This document shows positions 37,473 through 45,716 of a stretch of DNA of 64,000 bases, one piece after another. The stretch comes from Pseudomonas sp. Leaf48 (lineage in GTDB: Bacteria; Pseudomonadota; Gammaproteobacteria; Pseudomonadales; Pseudomonadaceae). Below the pieces are notes generated by a model. The model was not told where the DNA came from and did no database searches. It was given only the letters and a program-made list of their open reading frames with translations. Both the position numbers and the translations under genes were made by a program. Where the stretch lies: contig NZ_LMLH01000011.1 in NCBI RefSeq assembly GCF_001421885.1, positions 1 to 64,000 of the forward strand. Direction: 5' to 3'. Each line of letters begins with the position of its first letter. Position 1 is the stretch's first letter.

Positions 37473-38204
37473 ATGATCCAAACCAATCCCACCCCGCTCG
37501 AGGGTAAGGTCGCCATCATTACTGGCGCCGGTCGTGGCATCGGCCGCAGTGTGGCCATCGCCTATGCCAGGGCTGGCGCTGCCGTGGTATGCAGTGCCCG
37601 CAGCGCCGGGCAAATCGCTGAAACGGCCGCTTTGATCAAGACGGCGGGTGGCCAGGCGCTTGCGCATGTCGCTGACGTGGGTGACTACGCTTCGATGGTC
37701 TCTCTGTTTCAGCGCGCCAGCGATGAATATGGTGGCGTCGATATTGTGGTGGCCAACGCCGGTGTCGCCACCGAGCAACGCCGGATCGAAGACAGCGACC
37801 CCGAGTTGTGGCGCCAGACCATCGACATCAATCTGACCGGTGCCTACTACACGGCACATGCCGCCATCCCGCACCTGCGCAAGCGTGGCGCCGGCAAGAT
37901 CATCATGATCGGCTCCGGCCAACGCAATCGCCCTGCGCCAGGTTTTTCGGCCTATTCCTGTTCCAAGAGCGGCCTGTGGATGCTCACTCAATCGCTGGCG
38001 CTGGAGCTGCATGAATACAACATCAGCGTCAACGAACTCATTCCTGGCCCGGTCAAGACCGACATGACCCGCGATGCGGCCATCCCCCCGGGGGAGTGGT
38101 TCAAGTCGCCCCAGGAGGTCACGCCAATGGCCTTGTTCATCGCGAGCATGCCCGACGTCGGCCCGACGGCCCAGAGCTACAGCCTCATGCGCCGACCTGC
38201 CTGA
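37473..38204 (+). CDS. Short-chain dehydrogenase/reductase (first of two)
   Basis: This is an NAD(P)-dependent SDR of 243 residues. The cofactor motif TGAGRGIG is at 17-24, NAG at 95-97 and the catalytic residues are S148, Y161 and K165 (YSCSK). It is in the same direction as the TauD gene after an 85-bp gap. It probably oxidises or reduces an alcohol or ketone formed downstream of the dioxygenase, but no substrate can be read. The C-terminus is somewhat short compared with the second SDR. Confidence 0.87.
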   Translation: MIQTNPTPLEGKVAIITGAGRGIGRSVAIAYARAGAAVVCSARSAGQIAETAALIKTAGGQALAHVADVGDYASMVSLFQRASDEYGGVDIVVANAGVATEQRRIEDSDPELWRQTIDINLTGAYYTAHAAIPHLRKRGAGKIIMIGSGQRNRPAPGFSAYSCSKSGLWMLTQSLALELHEYNISVNELIPGPVKTDMTRDAAIPPGEWFKSPQEVTPMALFIASMPDVGPTAQSYSLMRRPA

Positions 38205-38261
38205 GCCATGCCTGCCTTTTCGCGCTGAAAAACTGATCGTATCCGAACCTGGGAGAACGCC

Positions 38262-39131
38262 ATGCAGTCATCACAACGAACCGAACATGCAGCAAGCGAC
38301 AGAACACACGGCAAGCTCGCTGGCCGCATAGCCCTGATCACTGGCGCAGGCCGCGGTCTTGGCGGCACCATCGCGGTAGACATGGCCCGGGCCGGCGCCG
38401 ATATCGTTGTCTGCGATATCGACATGCCCGCCCTGGAAGAAACCCGGCAAAGAGTGGAGGAGACGGGCGCAGCCTGCCTGGCCCTGCGCTGCGACATCAC
38501 TTCAAGCCGAGAGGTAGCAGAGATGTTTGCCTGCGCCGCCGAGCGTTTTGGCACAGTGCATATTCTGGTGAACAACGCAGCGCTCGCGCCCACCGGCAAA
38601 GCCGACGCAGAGCGCCGCAACAAGCACTACGCCTACATGACCACACCAGTGCCCCGTCAATCCCTGGGCTTCACCAGCCAGATCACCGATGAGGACTGGC
38701 TGCGCTACTGGGATGTCAACGTGCATGGCACGTTCTACTGCACACGCGAAGCCCTCAAGCTGATGGAGGCGCAGCACTACGGCAGGATCATCAACCTGGC
38801 CTCGATCGCGGGCTTCTCCACCCTCAGCGTGCACAGCCCCCACTACTGCGCCACCAAGGGGGCCGTTATTGCCTTCACCAAGTCGGTCGCGGCCGAAGTG
38901 GCCGGCTCCAATATCCTCGTCAACGCGCTGGCGCCGGGAGGCGTGTCGACACCGTTCTTCGAGGAGTATCTCGACTCCATCGGCGAAGAAGCCAGGAACA
39001 GATTCTGGCAAGTGATCCCCGCAGGGCGTTTTGGCCAGATGGAGGAATATGCGTCCATGGCGACGTACCTGGCCGGAGACCATTATTTTGTGGGGCAGGT
39101 GATCAGTCCCAACGGTGGGGCCGTGATTTAA
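38262..39131 (+). CDS. Short-chain dehydrogenase/reductase (second of two)
   Basis: This is an SDR of 289 residues. The cofactor motif TGAGRGLG is at 27-34, NNA at 104-106, and the catalytic residues are S181, Y195 and K199 (YCATK). Compared with the first SDR it has an insertion at about residues 112-140 (KADAERRNKHYAYMTTPVPR) that could shape the active site or a lid. It follows after 57 bp. The two SDRs differ enough to suggest successive steps. The substrate is unknown. Confidence 0.87.
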   Translation: MQSSQRTEHAASDRTHGKLAGRIALITGAGRGLGGTIAVDMARAGADIVVCDIDMPALEETRQRVEETGAACLALRCDITSSREVAEMFACAAERFGTVHILVNNAALAPTGKADAERRNKHYAYMTTPVPRQSLGFTSQITDEDWLRYWDVNVHGTFYCTREALKLMEAQHYGRIINLASIAGFSTLSVHSPHYCATKGAVIAFTKSVAAEVAGSNILVNALAPGGVSTPFFEEYLDSIGEEARNRFWQVIPAGRFGQMEEYASMATYLAGDHYFVGQVISPNGGAVI

Positions 39132-39206
39132 ATGAAGTGAACCGTAAGCCATCTGGCCCGCATGCAGATGGCATCCCCACACGGCACATCAGACATGAAG
39201 GTTCCC

Positions 39207-39788
39207 ATGATGAAACTGGCGACATTCAAGCGCATGCAGGACAGCACCCAGCAAGACTGGGACATCATCAAACCCCAGGCCGCGAAGTTTTTCAGCGCAC
39301 TGCCCGAGCGCGTGCTGGCGCACCTGCAACTACTCAAAGGCGACTTCAGCGGCTTCCCCATCGACCGCTACAGCCACTGCCTGCAGAGCGCCACACTGGC
39401 CTTGAAGGACGGGCGCGACGAAGAATATGTGGTGTGCACCCTGTTGCACGATATTGGCGATACCCTGGGCTCATACAACCACCCCGAAGTCGCAGCGGCA
39501 ATCCTCAAACCGTTCGTATCCGAAGCCAACCTGTGGATGATCGAGCACCACGGCATTTTTCAGGGGCATAATTTCTTTCACTGCCTTGGCATGGATCGCA
39601 ACATGCGTGACCGGTTCAAGGAGCATCCTCATTATGAACGTACGGTGGAATTTATCGATAAATACGACAGCCCCGCGTTTGATCCGGAGGGGGAGATTTA
39701 TCCGCTGAGTACGTTTGAGCCGATGGTGAGGCGGGTGATGGGGGCGCCGCGGCGATCTATCTATAAGGCGGTTGTGGATGCGGGGTGA
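39207..39788 (+). CDS. HD-domain protein (candidate diiron oxygenase or phosphohydrolase)
   Basis: This is a protein of 193 residues with an HD domain. H57 (YSHC), H81-D82 (LLHDIGD), H92 (YNHPEV), H114-H115 and later aspartates (D151, D154, D159) could bind one or two metals. The length resembles the HD oxygenases PhnZ and TmpB, which cleave hydroxyphosphonates made by a 2-oxoglutarate dioxygenase partner. A TauD-type partner is in this operon. Exact ligand spacing beyond H57-H81-D82 is not certain. The start at 39207 follows gaagg; an ATG at 39195 is possible. Confidence 0.75.
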   Translation: MMKLATFKRMQDSTQQDWDIIKPQAAKFFSALPERVLAHLQLLKGDFSGFPIDRYSHCLQSATLALKDGRDEEYVVCTLLHDIGDTLGSYNHPEVAAAILKPFVSEANLWMIEHHGIFQGHNFFHCLGMDRNMRDRFKEHPHYERTVEFIDKYDSPAFDPEGEIYPLSTFEPMVRRVMGAPRRSIYKAVVDAG

Positions 39789-39881
39789 GGTCCGCTTTAG
39801 CAGGAGCAAGTGTGGGTTGGTTTTTATCAAACTCCAGATGCAACAAAGCCCGCATTGGGCGTAATGCTGTGGGCACACACT

Positions 39882-40014
39882 TGTGGCGAGGGGGCTTGCC
39901 CCCGTTGGGTCGCGAAGCGGCCCAAAAACCTGCCATCAGGGCGTATCAGGTACACCACATGTAATGGTTTTGCGACTGCTTCGCAGTCGAACGGGGGCGA
40001 GCCCCCTCGCCACA
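39882..40014. repeat. Inverted-repeat element, copy 1
   Basis: The arms tgtggcgagggggcttgc (39882) and its complement ending at 40014 flank about 95 bp with an inner palindrome (gcgactgcttcgcagtcg). It is inside the first 368-bp unit and is the same class as at 14044. Confidence 0.85.
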
Positions 40015-40249
40015 GGTTTTGTACTTGCCCGATGATCGTCTTAAGTGAACAGCACTACCGCACTGGGCGGGCTTTGCCAGTTTTGATTGGTGGGCCGGGA
40101 CCAAAAAGGGGACGGATCTATTTGTGCCGGATTGTCACCTGCGGCTGGCGTCCTCGCTGGCAAGCCACCTGCGACAAGGGGGAGCCATCGATTACCAAAC
40201 CCCAGATGCAACAAAGCCCGCACTTGGCGTAATGCTGTGGGCACACACT

Positions 40250-40382
40250 TGTGGCGAGGGGGCTTGCCCCCGTTGGGTCGCGAAGCGGCCCCAAAACCTG
40301 CCATCAGGGCGTATCAGGTACACCACGTGTAATGGTTTTGCGACTGCTTCGCAGTCGAACGGGGGCGAGCCCCCTCGCCACA
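40250..40382. repeat. Inverted-repeat element, copy 2
   Basis: This is the equivalent of the element at 39882-40014 in the second 368-bp unit, almost identical in sequence. Confidence 0.85.
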
Positions 40383-40580
40383 GGTTTTGTACTTGCCTGA
40401 TGATCGTCTTAAGTGAACAGCACTACCGCACTGGGCGGGCTTTGCCAGTTTTGATTGGTGGGCCGGGATCAAAAAGGGGACGGATCTATTTGTGCCGGAT
40501 TGTCACCTGCGGCTGGCGTCTTCGCTGGCAAGCCACCTGCGACAAGAGGGAGCCATCGATTGCCAAACCCCAGATGCAAC

Positions 40581-40603
40581 AAAGCCCGCACTAGGCGGGC
40601 TTT
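40581..40603 (-). terminator. ssrA terminator
   Basis: On the minus strand, gcccgcctagtgcgggc forms a six-base-pair stem with a short loop and is followed by ttt. It lies about 13 bp beyond the tmRNA 3' end. Confidence 0.75.
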
Positions 40604-40615
40604 GTCAGCTTCGAT

Positions 40616-41012
40616 TGGTGGAGCCGGGGGGATTTGAACCCCCGTCCGCCAGTACTCCGCTGTCGGTACTACATGCGTAGCCGTGTCTATTAAGTTAACC
40701 CTCAGCGACCCGACGGGCAGGGTGCTTTGGGCGAGTTGTGTAAGTTTTAGCCGATTCGTCCACAACGTACTGCACGGCGATTCTGTTCTATATGACAATC
40801 ACTTTGGGTTTACAGACATCCCCTGGTGATTGCTGGACCCGAAGGTACCAGAAGCTCAGGGCTAAGGCTGCTTACGCAGCGAGAGCGAATTCCTGGCCGT
40901 AGTTTTCGTCATTGGCAACTATAAGTAGTTGCAACAGTGGATTTACGAGTTCTGTTACCAACTCGGCATGCACCTAAAGTTTCGCAACCGGCGTCGAATC
41001 CTAAACGGCCCC
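40616..41012 (-). ncRNA. ssrA: tmRNA (transfer-messenger RNA)
   Basis: This is the trans-translation RNA that rescues stalled ribosomes together with SmpB. The transcript on the minus strand begins ggggccgtttaggattcgac and ends ttcaaatccccccggctcca plus encoded CCA, both hallmarks of tmRNA. The tag reading frame (minus strand 40916 to 40872) encodes ANDENYGQEFALAA before TAA. The T-loop and acceptor stem pair correctly. The length of about 397 nt is normal. Its partner smpB is near 50.9 kb. A terminator and 368-bp repeats follow. Confidence 0.97.
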
Positions 41013-41074
41013 GAGCCTGATGCTCGGTGAATCAAATGAGCAACAGGCCTGTGCAGTGTACGCCAACACGCGTG

Positions 41075-41102
41075 AGAAGGCCAACCCGAAAGGTTGGGCA
41101 TC
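41075..41102 (-). terminator. Terminator of first small secreted protein
   Basis: The minus-strand hairpin ccaacctttcgggttgg lies 6 bp past the stop codon of the 41108 gene and is followed by a short pyrimidine-rich stretch; it is weak on T content. Confidence 0.55.
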
Positions 41103-41107
41103 ACAGA

Positions 41108-41386
41108 TCATGGGGTGGCTGCGTTGGTCTGTTGGTCAGCGAGGGCCGTTGCCTGGCTGGCTTCGGTGACGCATTTGGTGTCGTCACCGGCGGCTTGTGA
41201 TGCTTGGGCGCTGGACAGTAGTCGTTTGATCTCCATTGTGGTGTTCGTGGAGGTTGCTGGCAGTGCGGTGACTTTGTTGTTGAGCTCTTGGAGCTTGCTC
41301 GTGCAGAGGGTGTTGTCTGCGGCAAAGACAGGAGAGACCAGCATTGCGCAGGTGATGAATAGGCCAGCTAGTGAGGCAGGTTTCAT
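41108..41386 (-). CDS. Small secreted protein (paralogue A)
   Basis: This is a protein of 92 residues with a signal peptide (MKPASLAGLFITCAMLVSPV, cleavage after FAA). The mature part has two cysteines and an alanine/threonine-rich helix, and ends QQTNAATP. It shares the opening GLFIT..M..SP.FAA with the next gene (41759), the acidic/cysteine start of the mature domain and overall size. I do not know the function; a small periplasmic helical protein is likely. An upstream ribosome binding site (aaggag) precedes the start. Confidence 0.75.
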   Translation of the reverse strand: MKPASLAGLFITCAMLVSPVFAADNTLCTSKLQELNNKVTALPATSTNTTMEIKRLLSSAQASQAAGDDTKCVTEASQATALADQQTNAATP

Positions 41387-41758
41387 GGTTAGCTCCTTGG
41401 GGTGATTTTTTCGGGGCTGCGTCAGGGGGGCGCGGCTCGGTCGAAAAAACTGCCATGGGGGGTATCAGGTCAGGTACATCGTGTGTACGGTTTTGCGACT
41501 GCTTCGCAGCCGAACGGGGCGGTGCGGCGGTCCGACAAGCCCCCTCGCCACAGTGTGTGCGCCCCAGCTAAGTGATCAGCATTACATGATGGACTCCGAC
41601 TCTGCGCAGGAATTCGGTTCGCTCAGAAAAGCAGTGGGTGGACTGTCTGATGAGGCAGCGCTGAAAAGGGGCGAAAATTCTTTGTATAGGGCGGCGTCGG
41701 GGGGATGTGCGCCACCGAGGCTCGGAAGGGCCAACCCGAAGGTTGGCCTTGAACCGGG
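41387..41758. other. Intergenic: half repeat element and terminator
   Basis: Between the two small secreted genes there is no gene. The block 41483-41553 carries ttttgcgactgcttcgcagc and agccccctcgccaca, the right half of the inverted element seen at 39882. A degenerate copy of the ttaagtgaacagcattac motif is at about 41570. A hairpin ccaacccgaaggttgg at about 41731-41746 should end the second gene. Confidence 0.6.
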
Positions 41759-42031
41759 TTACTTCGAGCCTTTTTTTGCATTCGTGACATCGGCGATGGT
41801 TTGGGTGGTCTCGGAGATGCAAGCGTCAATGCCTTCCTGGGTGCCTTTTGCCTGCTCGGCCTTGGCTTTCTCGACGGAGGCCTTTACCTGGTCAGTCATT
41901 TCCGGAGGAACCTGTGCCTTGCCGTTTTCGATGGTTTTCAGGTTGACCTCGCAAAGGTCTTCTGCGGCAAACGAAGGGGAAGCCATCATGGAAGCAGTAA
42001 TGAACAAACCTAACAGCACAGAACGATTCAT
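41759..42031 (-). CDS. Small secreted protein (paralogue B)
   Basis: This is a protein of 90 residues with signal peptide MNRSVLLGLFITASMMASPS (cleavage after FAA). The mature part EDLCEVNLKTIENGK then charged helix (VKASVEKAKAEQAKGTQEGI) contains two cysteines and ends AKKGSK. Paralogous to the gene at 41108, with similar size, signal peptide and cysteine spacing, so the pair probably arose by duplication. The function is unknown; an envelope role is likely. It is followed by a hairpin. Confidence 0.78.
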   Translation of the reverse strand: MNRSVLLGLFITASMMASPSFAAEDLCEVNLKTIENGKAQVPPEMTDQVKASVEKAKAEQAKGTQEGIDACISETTQTIADVTNAKKGSK

Positions 42032-42234
42032 GTGTATCTCCTTGAGCTGAAGGGCCAGGTATCGCTGGCCATCAAGTCGGGCTGCCGAGTATTGGGAAAG
42101 CCCCGCATTTGCGGGACTTGATCAGTGGACTGCGGCGGCACGTCAGGGTTCTGTTTTTTCTGCTGTAAGGTTGTCAATTCCGGCAAGAAGCATCGAGGAA
42201 GGTCCAACAATCCACCTTCCTTGAGGTCTTGCTA

Positions 42235-45045
42235 TCACAGCGCTCTGGCTTGGGTAACGCGGTCCACCAGATAGACTAGACCGTGATAGTCGATGCCGCC
42301 GTGTTGCGTCAGGCCGATCTCACAGGTGCGGCTGGTGGAAATCCCTTCGCTGCACTGCTGCACCGCGTCCTTGAGTGTTCGCAAGGAGTGCGCGTTCAAC
42401 TCCGGCGTGGTGAAGCCCTTGTCGCCGGCGAAGCCGCAGCAATGAATGCCTTCGGGAATCACCACGTTTTTGCTGCACTTGCGCGCCAGATCGATCAGCG
42501 CCTGGCTTTCGCCGAGGTGCTGGGTACTGCAGGTCACGTGTACGGCAATCGGCGCGTCCTGGGGAGTGAACTCCAGTCGATCCATCACGTGTGTGCGGAT
42601 GAAACGCACCGGGTCGTACAGATCCAGGCGCACGTCGCCCAGGTCCTGGACCAGACGCAGGGTGCACGGGCTGGTATCGCAGTAGATGGGGTCGAGTCCG
42701 CCGCGACTGGCGTGCAGCAGTGCTCCGATCAGTTCCTGGCGTTTGTGTTCGGCCTGTTCGGCGTAGCCTTTTGACGCGAACGGCTGGCCGCAGCAAAGGC
42801 TGTCGAGGTTGTCCGGGTAGACCACTTGATAACCGGCCTTTTCCAGCAGGCCGCGGGTCTTGTCGTGCAGCGACATTTGTTCCTTGTCGCCCGCCGCCGG
42901 GCCCATGGCCCGTGACACACAGGCGGCCAGATACACCACCCGCGGGCGCGCATCGGTTGTCGTCGGGCTGAAACGGATCGCCCGTTCAGGCTGCGGCATG
43001 GCGTTGGTCCACAGCGGGATCTGCCCGTGGGACAGCTTATTCATCGTCGCGCTGAGTCTGGCCAGTCGTGGTGCTCCCAGCAGCATCCGTGCGCCGTTGG
43101 CCACGTGCAGGGTGAACCGCGCACCTTGCAGCGCCGTGGCGAAGTTTCCTTCAAGCCAGTTGGCGGTTTTCGTATGCGTGGCCTTACGGCTGCGAAGTTT
43201 TTTCACCAGCTCGCCGGTATTGATGCCGACCGGGCAGCGTTGTGCACACAGGCCGGTGGCGGCGCAGGTGTCGATGCCCTGGTATTCGAAGGCCGCTTCG
43301 AGTTCGGAGGTGTCGACTCCCGCGCTCTTCTTCGCCTGGATGTCACGCCAGATGACGATGCGCTGGCGCGGGCTCAGGGTCAGGCCTTTGGAAGGGCAGA
43401 CCGGTTCACAGAAGCCGCATTCGATGCACTTATCCACAATCTCATCGGCGGCCGGCAGCGGCTTGAGGTGTTTGAGGTGGATCTTCGGATCTTCGCTGAG
43501 CACCACATCCGGATTGAGAATACCGTTGGGGTCCAGCAGGCGTTTGAGTTGCCACATCAACTGGTAGGCGTCGCTGCCCCATTCCAGTTCGACGAAGGGC
43601 GCCATGTTGCGCCCGGTGCCGTGTTCAGCCTTCAGCGAACCGCCGAATTCCACTGCCACCAACTGCGCCACGTCGTCCATGAACGCCTGATAGCGTGCGA
43701 CTTCCTGCGGATTGTTGAAGCCTTGGGTGAAGACAAAGTGCAGATTGCCTTCCAGGGCGTGTCCGAAAAGGATCGCTTCGTCGTAGTGATGTTTGTCGAA
43801 CAGCTCGATCAGGCGGTTCACGCCGATGGCCAGTTGTTCGACCGGGAAGGTCACGTCTTCGATGATCACCGTGGTGCCGGTTTTGCGCACCGCGCCGACG
43901 GCGGGGAAGGTGTCCTTGCGGATTGCCCAGAGCCGGGCGTTTTCCAGCGGGTCTTCGGTGAAGTCGACCTGTTTTTCTACCGGGAACCCGGCGAGCGACG
44001 CCATGATCTGCGCCAGTTGTTCATGCAGCAGGGTGGACGACGCGGCGCGGGATTCGATCAGCAGCGCGCAGGCATTGTTCGACAGTTGCTGTACGAAAGC
44101 CGGCATGCCTGGTTTGTCCTGCACTGAGCGCAGGCTACGACGATCGAGCAATTCCACGGCCGAGACCGGTTGGCTTTTGAGCACGCTTACCGCGTTGCAG
44201 CAGGTTTCCACATCCGGGAACACGATCAGCGCCGAGGCTTTGTTCGGGTGGTCGATCACTGTGTCGTAGGTCACGGCACTGATGAACCCCAGGGTGCCTT
44301 CGGAACCCACCAGCAGGTGGCTCAAGATATCCACAGGCTCGTCGTAATCCACCAGGGCATTAAGTGACAGGCCAGTGGTATTTTTCAGACGGTACTTGTG
44401 GCGAATTTTCGCAGCCAGTTCGGTGTTGGCGCGGGTCTCGCGACCCAGTGTCGCCAGTTGCTCCAGCAATGCACCGTGGCTCTGCCGAAATGCTGCAACG
44501 CTAGCGGCGTCTTCGGTATCGAGGCAACTGCCGTCGGCGAGTACCAGGCGGATGCCGGCCAGGGTGTGATAGGTGTTCTGCGCCGTACCGCAGCACATGC
44601 CGCTGGCATTGTTGGCGACGATGCCGCCGATTTTGCAGGCGTTGATCGAGGCCGGGTCGGGGCCGATCTTGCGGCCGAACGGCGCCAGCCAGGCGTTGGC
44701 CTGCGCGCCAATCACCCCCGGTTGCAGGCGAATCTGGGTGCCTTGGCCGCGAATCTCGCGACCGTTCCAGTTATCCCCAAGCACGATCAATACCGAGTCG
44801 CTGATGGCCTGGCCGGAGAGACTGGTGCCAGCGGCGCGGAAGGTCACCGCAACCCGATCGCGCTGGGCCAGTCGCAGCAGCGTTACCACTTCTTCTTCAG
44901 ACTCGACGCGGATCACCAGTTGCGGAATCAGTCGATAGAAGCTGGCATCGGTACCGAACGCCAGCGTCGACAGCGGATCGTCGAAACGCCGCGCCTTGGG
45001 AATCAGTTGCTGCGCATCTCGCAGAAAAGCCGCCGGTAGACTCAT
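42235..45045 (-). CDS. dld: FAD- and Fe-S-containing D-lactate dehydrogenase
   Basis: This is a respiratory D-lactate oxidase of 936 residues. The N-terminal FAD (VAO/PCMH) domain, with RAAGTSLSGQAISDSVLIVL, is followed by the FAD-linked oxidase C domain. Two 4Fe-4S sites (CIECGFCEPVCPSKG and CAATGLCAQRCPVGI) and C-terminal CCG repeats (LDSLCCGQPFASKG and GIHCCGFAGDKGF) complete it. This is the large Dld-II type. The start overlaps the lldG stop (45042-45045). It extends the lactate operon to the D-isomer. Confidence 0.92.
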   Translation of the reverse strand: MSLPAAFLRDAQQLIPKARRFDDPLSTLAFGTDASFYRLIPQLVIRVESEEEVVTLLRLAQRDRVAVTFRAAGTSLSGQAISDSVLIVLGDNWNGREIRGQGTQIRLQPGVIGAQANAWLAPFGRKIGPDPASINACKIGGIVANNASGMCCGTAQNTYHTLAGIRLVLADGSCLDTEDAASVAAFRQSHGALLEQLATLGRETRANTELAAKIRHKYRLKNTTGLSLNALVDYDEPVDILSHLLVGSEGTLGFISAVTYDTVIDHPNKASALIVFPDVETCCNAVSVLKSQPVSAVELLDRRSLRSVQDKPGMPAFVQQLSNNACALLIESRAASSTLLHEQLAQIMASLAGFPVEKQVDFTEDPLENARLWAIRKDTFPAVGAVRKTGTTVIIEDVTFPVEQLAIGVNRLIELFDKHHYDEAILFGHALEGNLHFVFTQGFNNPQEVARYQAFMDDVAQLVAVEFGGSLKAEHGTGRNMAPFVELEWGSDAYQLMWQLKRLLDPNGILNPDVVLSEDPKIHLKHLKPLPAADEIVDKCIECGFCEPVCPSKGLTLSPRQRIVIWRDIQAKKSAGVDTSELEAAFEYQGIDTCAATGLCAQRCPVGINTGELVKKLRSRKATHTKTANWLEGNFATALQGARFTLHVANGARMLLGAPRLARLSATMNKLSHGQIPLWTNAMPQPERAIRFSPTTTDARPRVVYLAACVSRAMGPAAGDKEQMSLHDKTRGLLEKAGYQVVYPDNLDSLCCGQPFASKGYAEQAEHKRQELIGALLHASRGGLDPIYCDTSPCTLRLVQDLGDVRLDLYDPVRFIRTHVMDRLEFTPQDAPIAVHVTCSTQHLGESQALIDLARKCSKNVVIPEGIHCCGFAGDKGFTTPELNAHSLRTLKDAVQQCSEGISTSRTCEIGLTQHGGIDYHGLVYLVDRVTQARAL

Positions 45046-45716
45046 TTGTCCTCCAGGATCAGAACCACCAGGTCTTTCGGTCCGTGAGCGCCGTACGCCA
45101 GCACCTGTTCGATGTCGGCGGTCTTCGACGGGCCGGATACCAGCAGTGCATTGGTCGGCATGCCCTGGGCCCATTCGAATTCCTGCTGCACCTGATAGAA
45201 GTTGTCGCGGATTTCACTGGCCTTGAGCAGGGCGAAATGCACCGGTGGCGCCAGGCTCATCAGGCGCGGTTCTTCCCGGGTCGGCCAGATAATCAGGCTG
45301 CCTGTCGCTGCGATTGCGCCGAGGGTGCCGGTGAGGCTCGCCGGGGTGTCGTTGAACAGTTCGGCTTTCCATTCTTCGATAGGCCGGTCGTAGGCTTTGA
45401 GCGTCGGCAGCTCAGGATGACTCGCCCAATGTTGAGTGACTCGCTGACCGTGAGCGGTGCCCGGTGCGATCAACAGGCTCGGCATTTGGCGCTCCTGCAG
45501 CAATTTCGCCAACAGCGCTGGCCATGCTTCGCCGGACGTCAGATGGATTTCCGTGTGCACCGCTTCCATCAGTTTGCGCAGTTGGGCGATGCGTTGTTCT
45601 GGCGCGTAGGTGTAGGGCTGCGTCACCAGATCGACGTCGAAGTTGTCAGCCACCGGCGTAGTGCCTGTCAGGCTTTTACGCAATTTGGCGAGGATGTTTT
45701 GCTTGGCGCTCATCAA
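45042..45716 (-). CDS. lldG: Lactate utilisation protein LldG (LutC)
   Basis: This is a small subunit of the L-lactate oxidase complex LldEFG/LutABC, 224 residues. The LUD domain includes IAATGSLIIWPTREEPRLMS and ends AYGAHGPKDLVVLILEDK. It overlaps lldF and dld by four bases at either end. It has no cofactor motif, in line with LutC, and probably acts as a structural or assembly subunit. Confidence 0.9.
   Translation of the reverse strand: MMSAKQNILAKLRKSLTGTTPVADNFDVDLVTQPYTYAPEQRIAQLRKLMEAVHTEIHLTSGEAWPALLAKLLQERQMPSLLIAPGTAHGQRVTQHWASHPELPTLKAYDRPIEEWKAELFNDTPASLTGTLGAIAATGSLIIWPTREEPRLMSLAPPVHFALLKASEIRDNFYQVQQEFEWAQGMPTNALLVSGPSKTADIEQVLAYGAHGPKDLVVLILEDK

Larger units (their letters stand above)
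39834..40580. repeat. 368-bp tandem repeats (two full copies) downstream of ssrA
   Basis: The start motif ccagatgcaacaaagcccgc occurs at 39834, 40202 and 40570, exactly 368 bp apart. The first two begin full units that are nearly identical; the third is the real ssrA flank, where it adjoins the tmRNA terminator. Each unit contains the tggcgaggggg inverted element, the cttaagtgaacagc motif, and a copy of the ssrA 3' edge (gattggtgggccggg). No gene is present. Confidence 0.9.

Noticed and set aside
39834..40580. Could the 368-bp repeats be a CRISPR array?
   Set aside because: Units are long and nearly identical throughout, with no short repeats alternating with unique spacers and no cas genes nearby.
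39810..40680. Open frames in the 368-bp repeats
   Set aside because: They repeat with the DNA unit, lack initiation signals, and run into the tmRNA gene; repeated DNA explains them.
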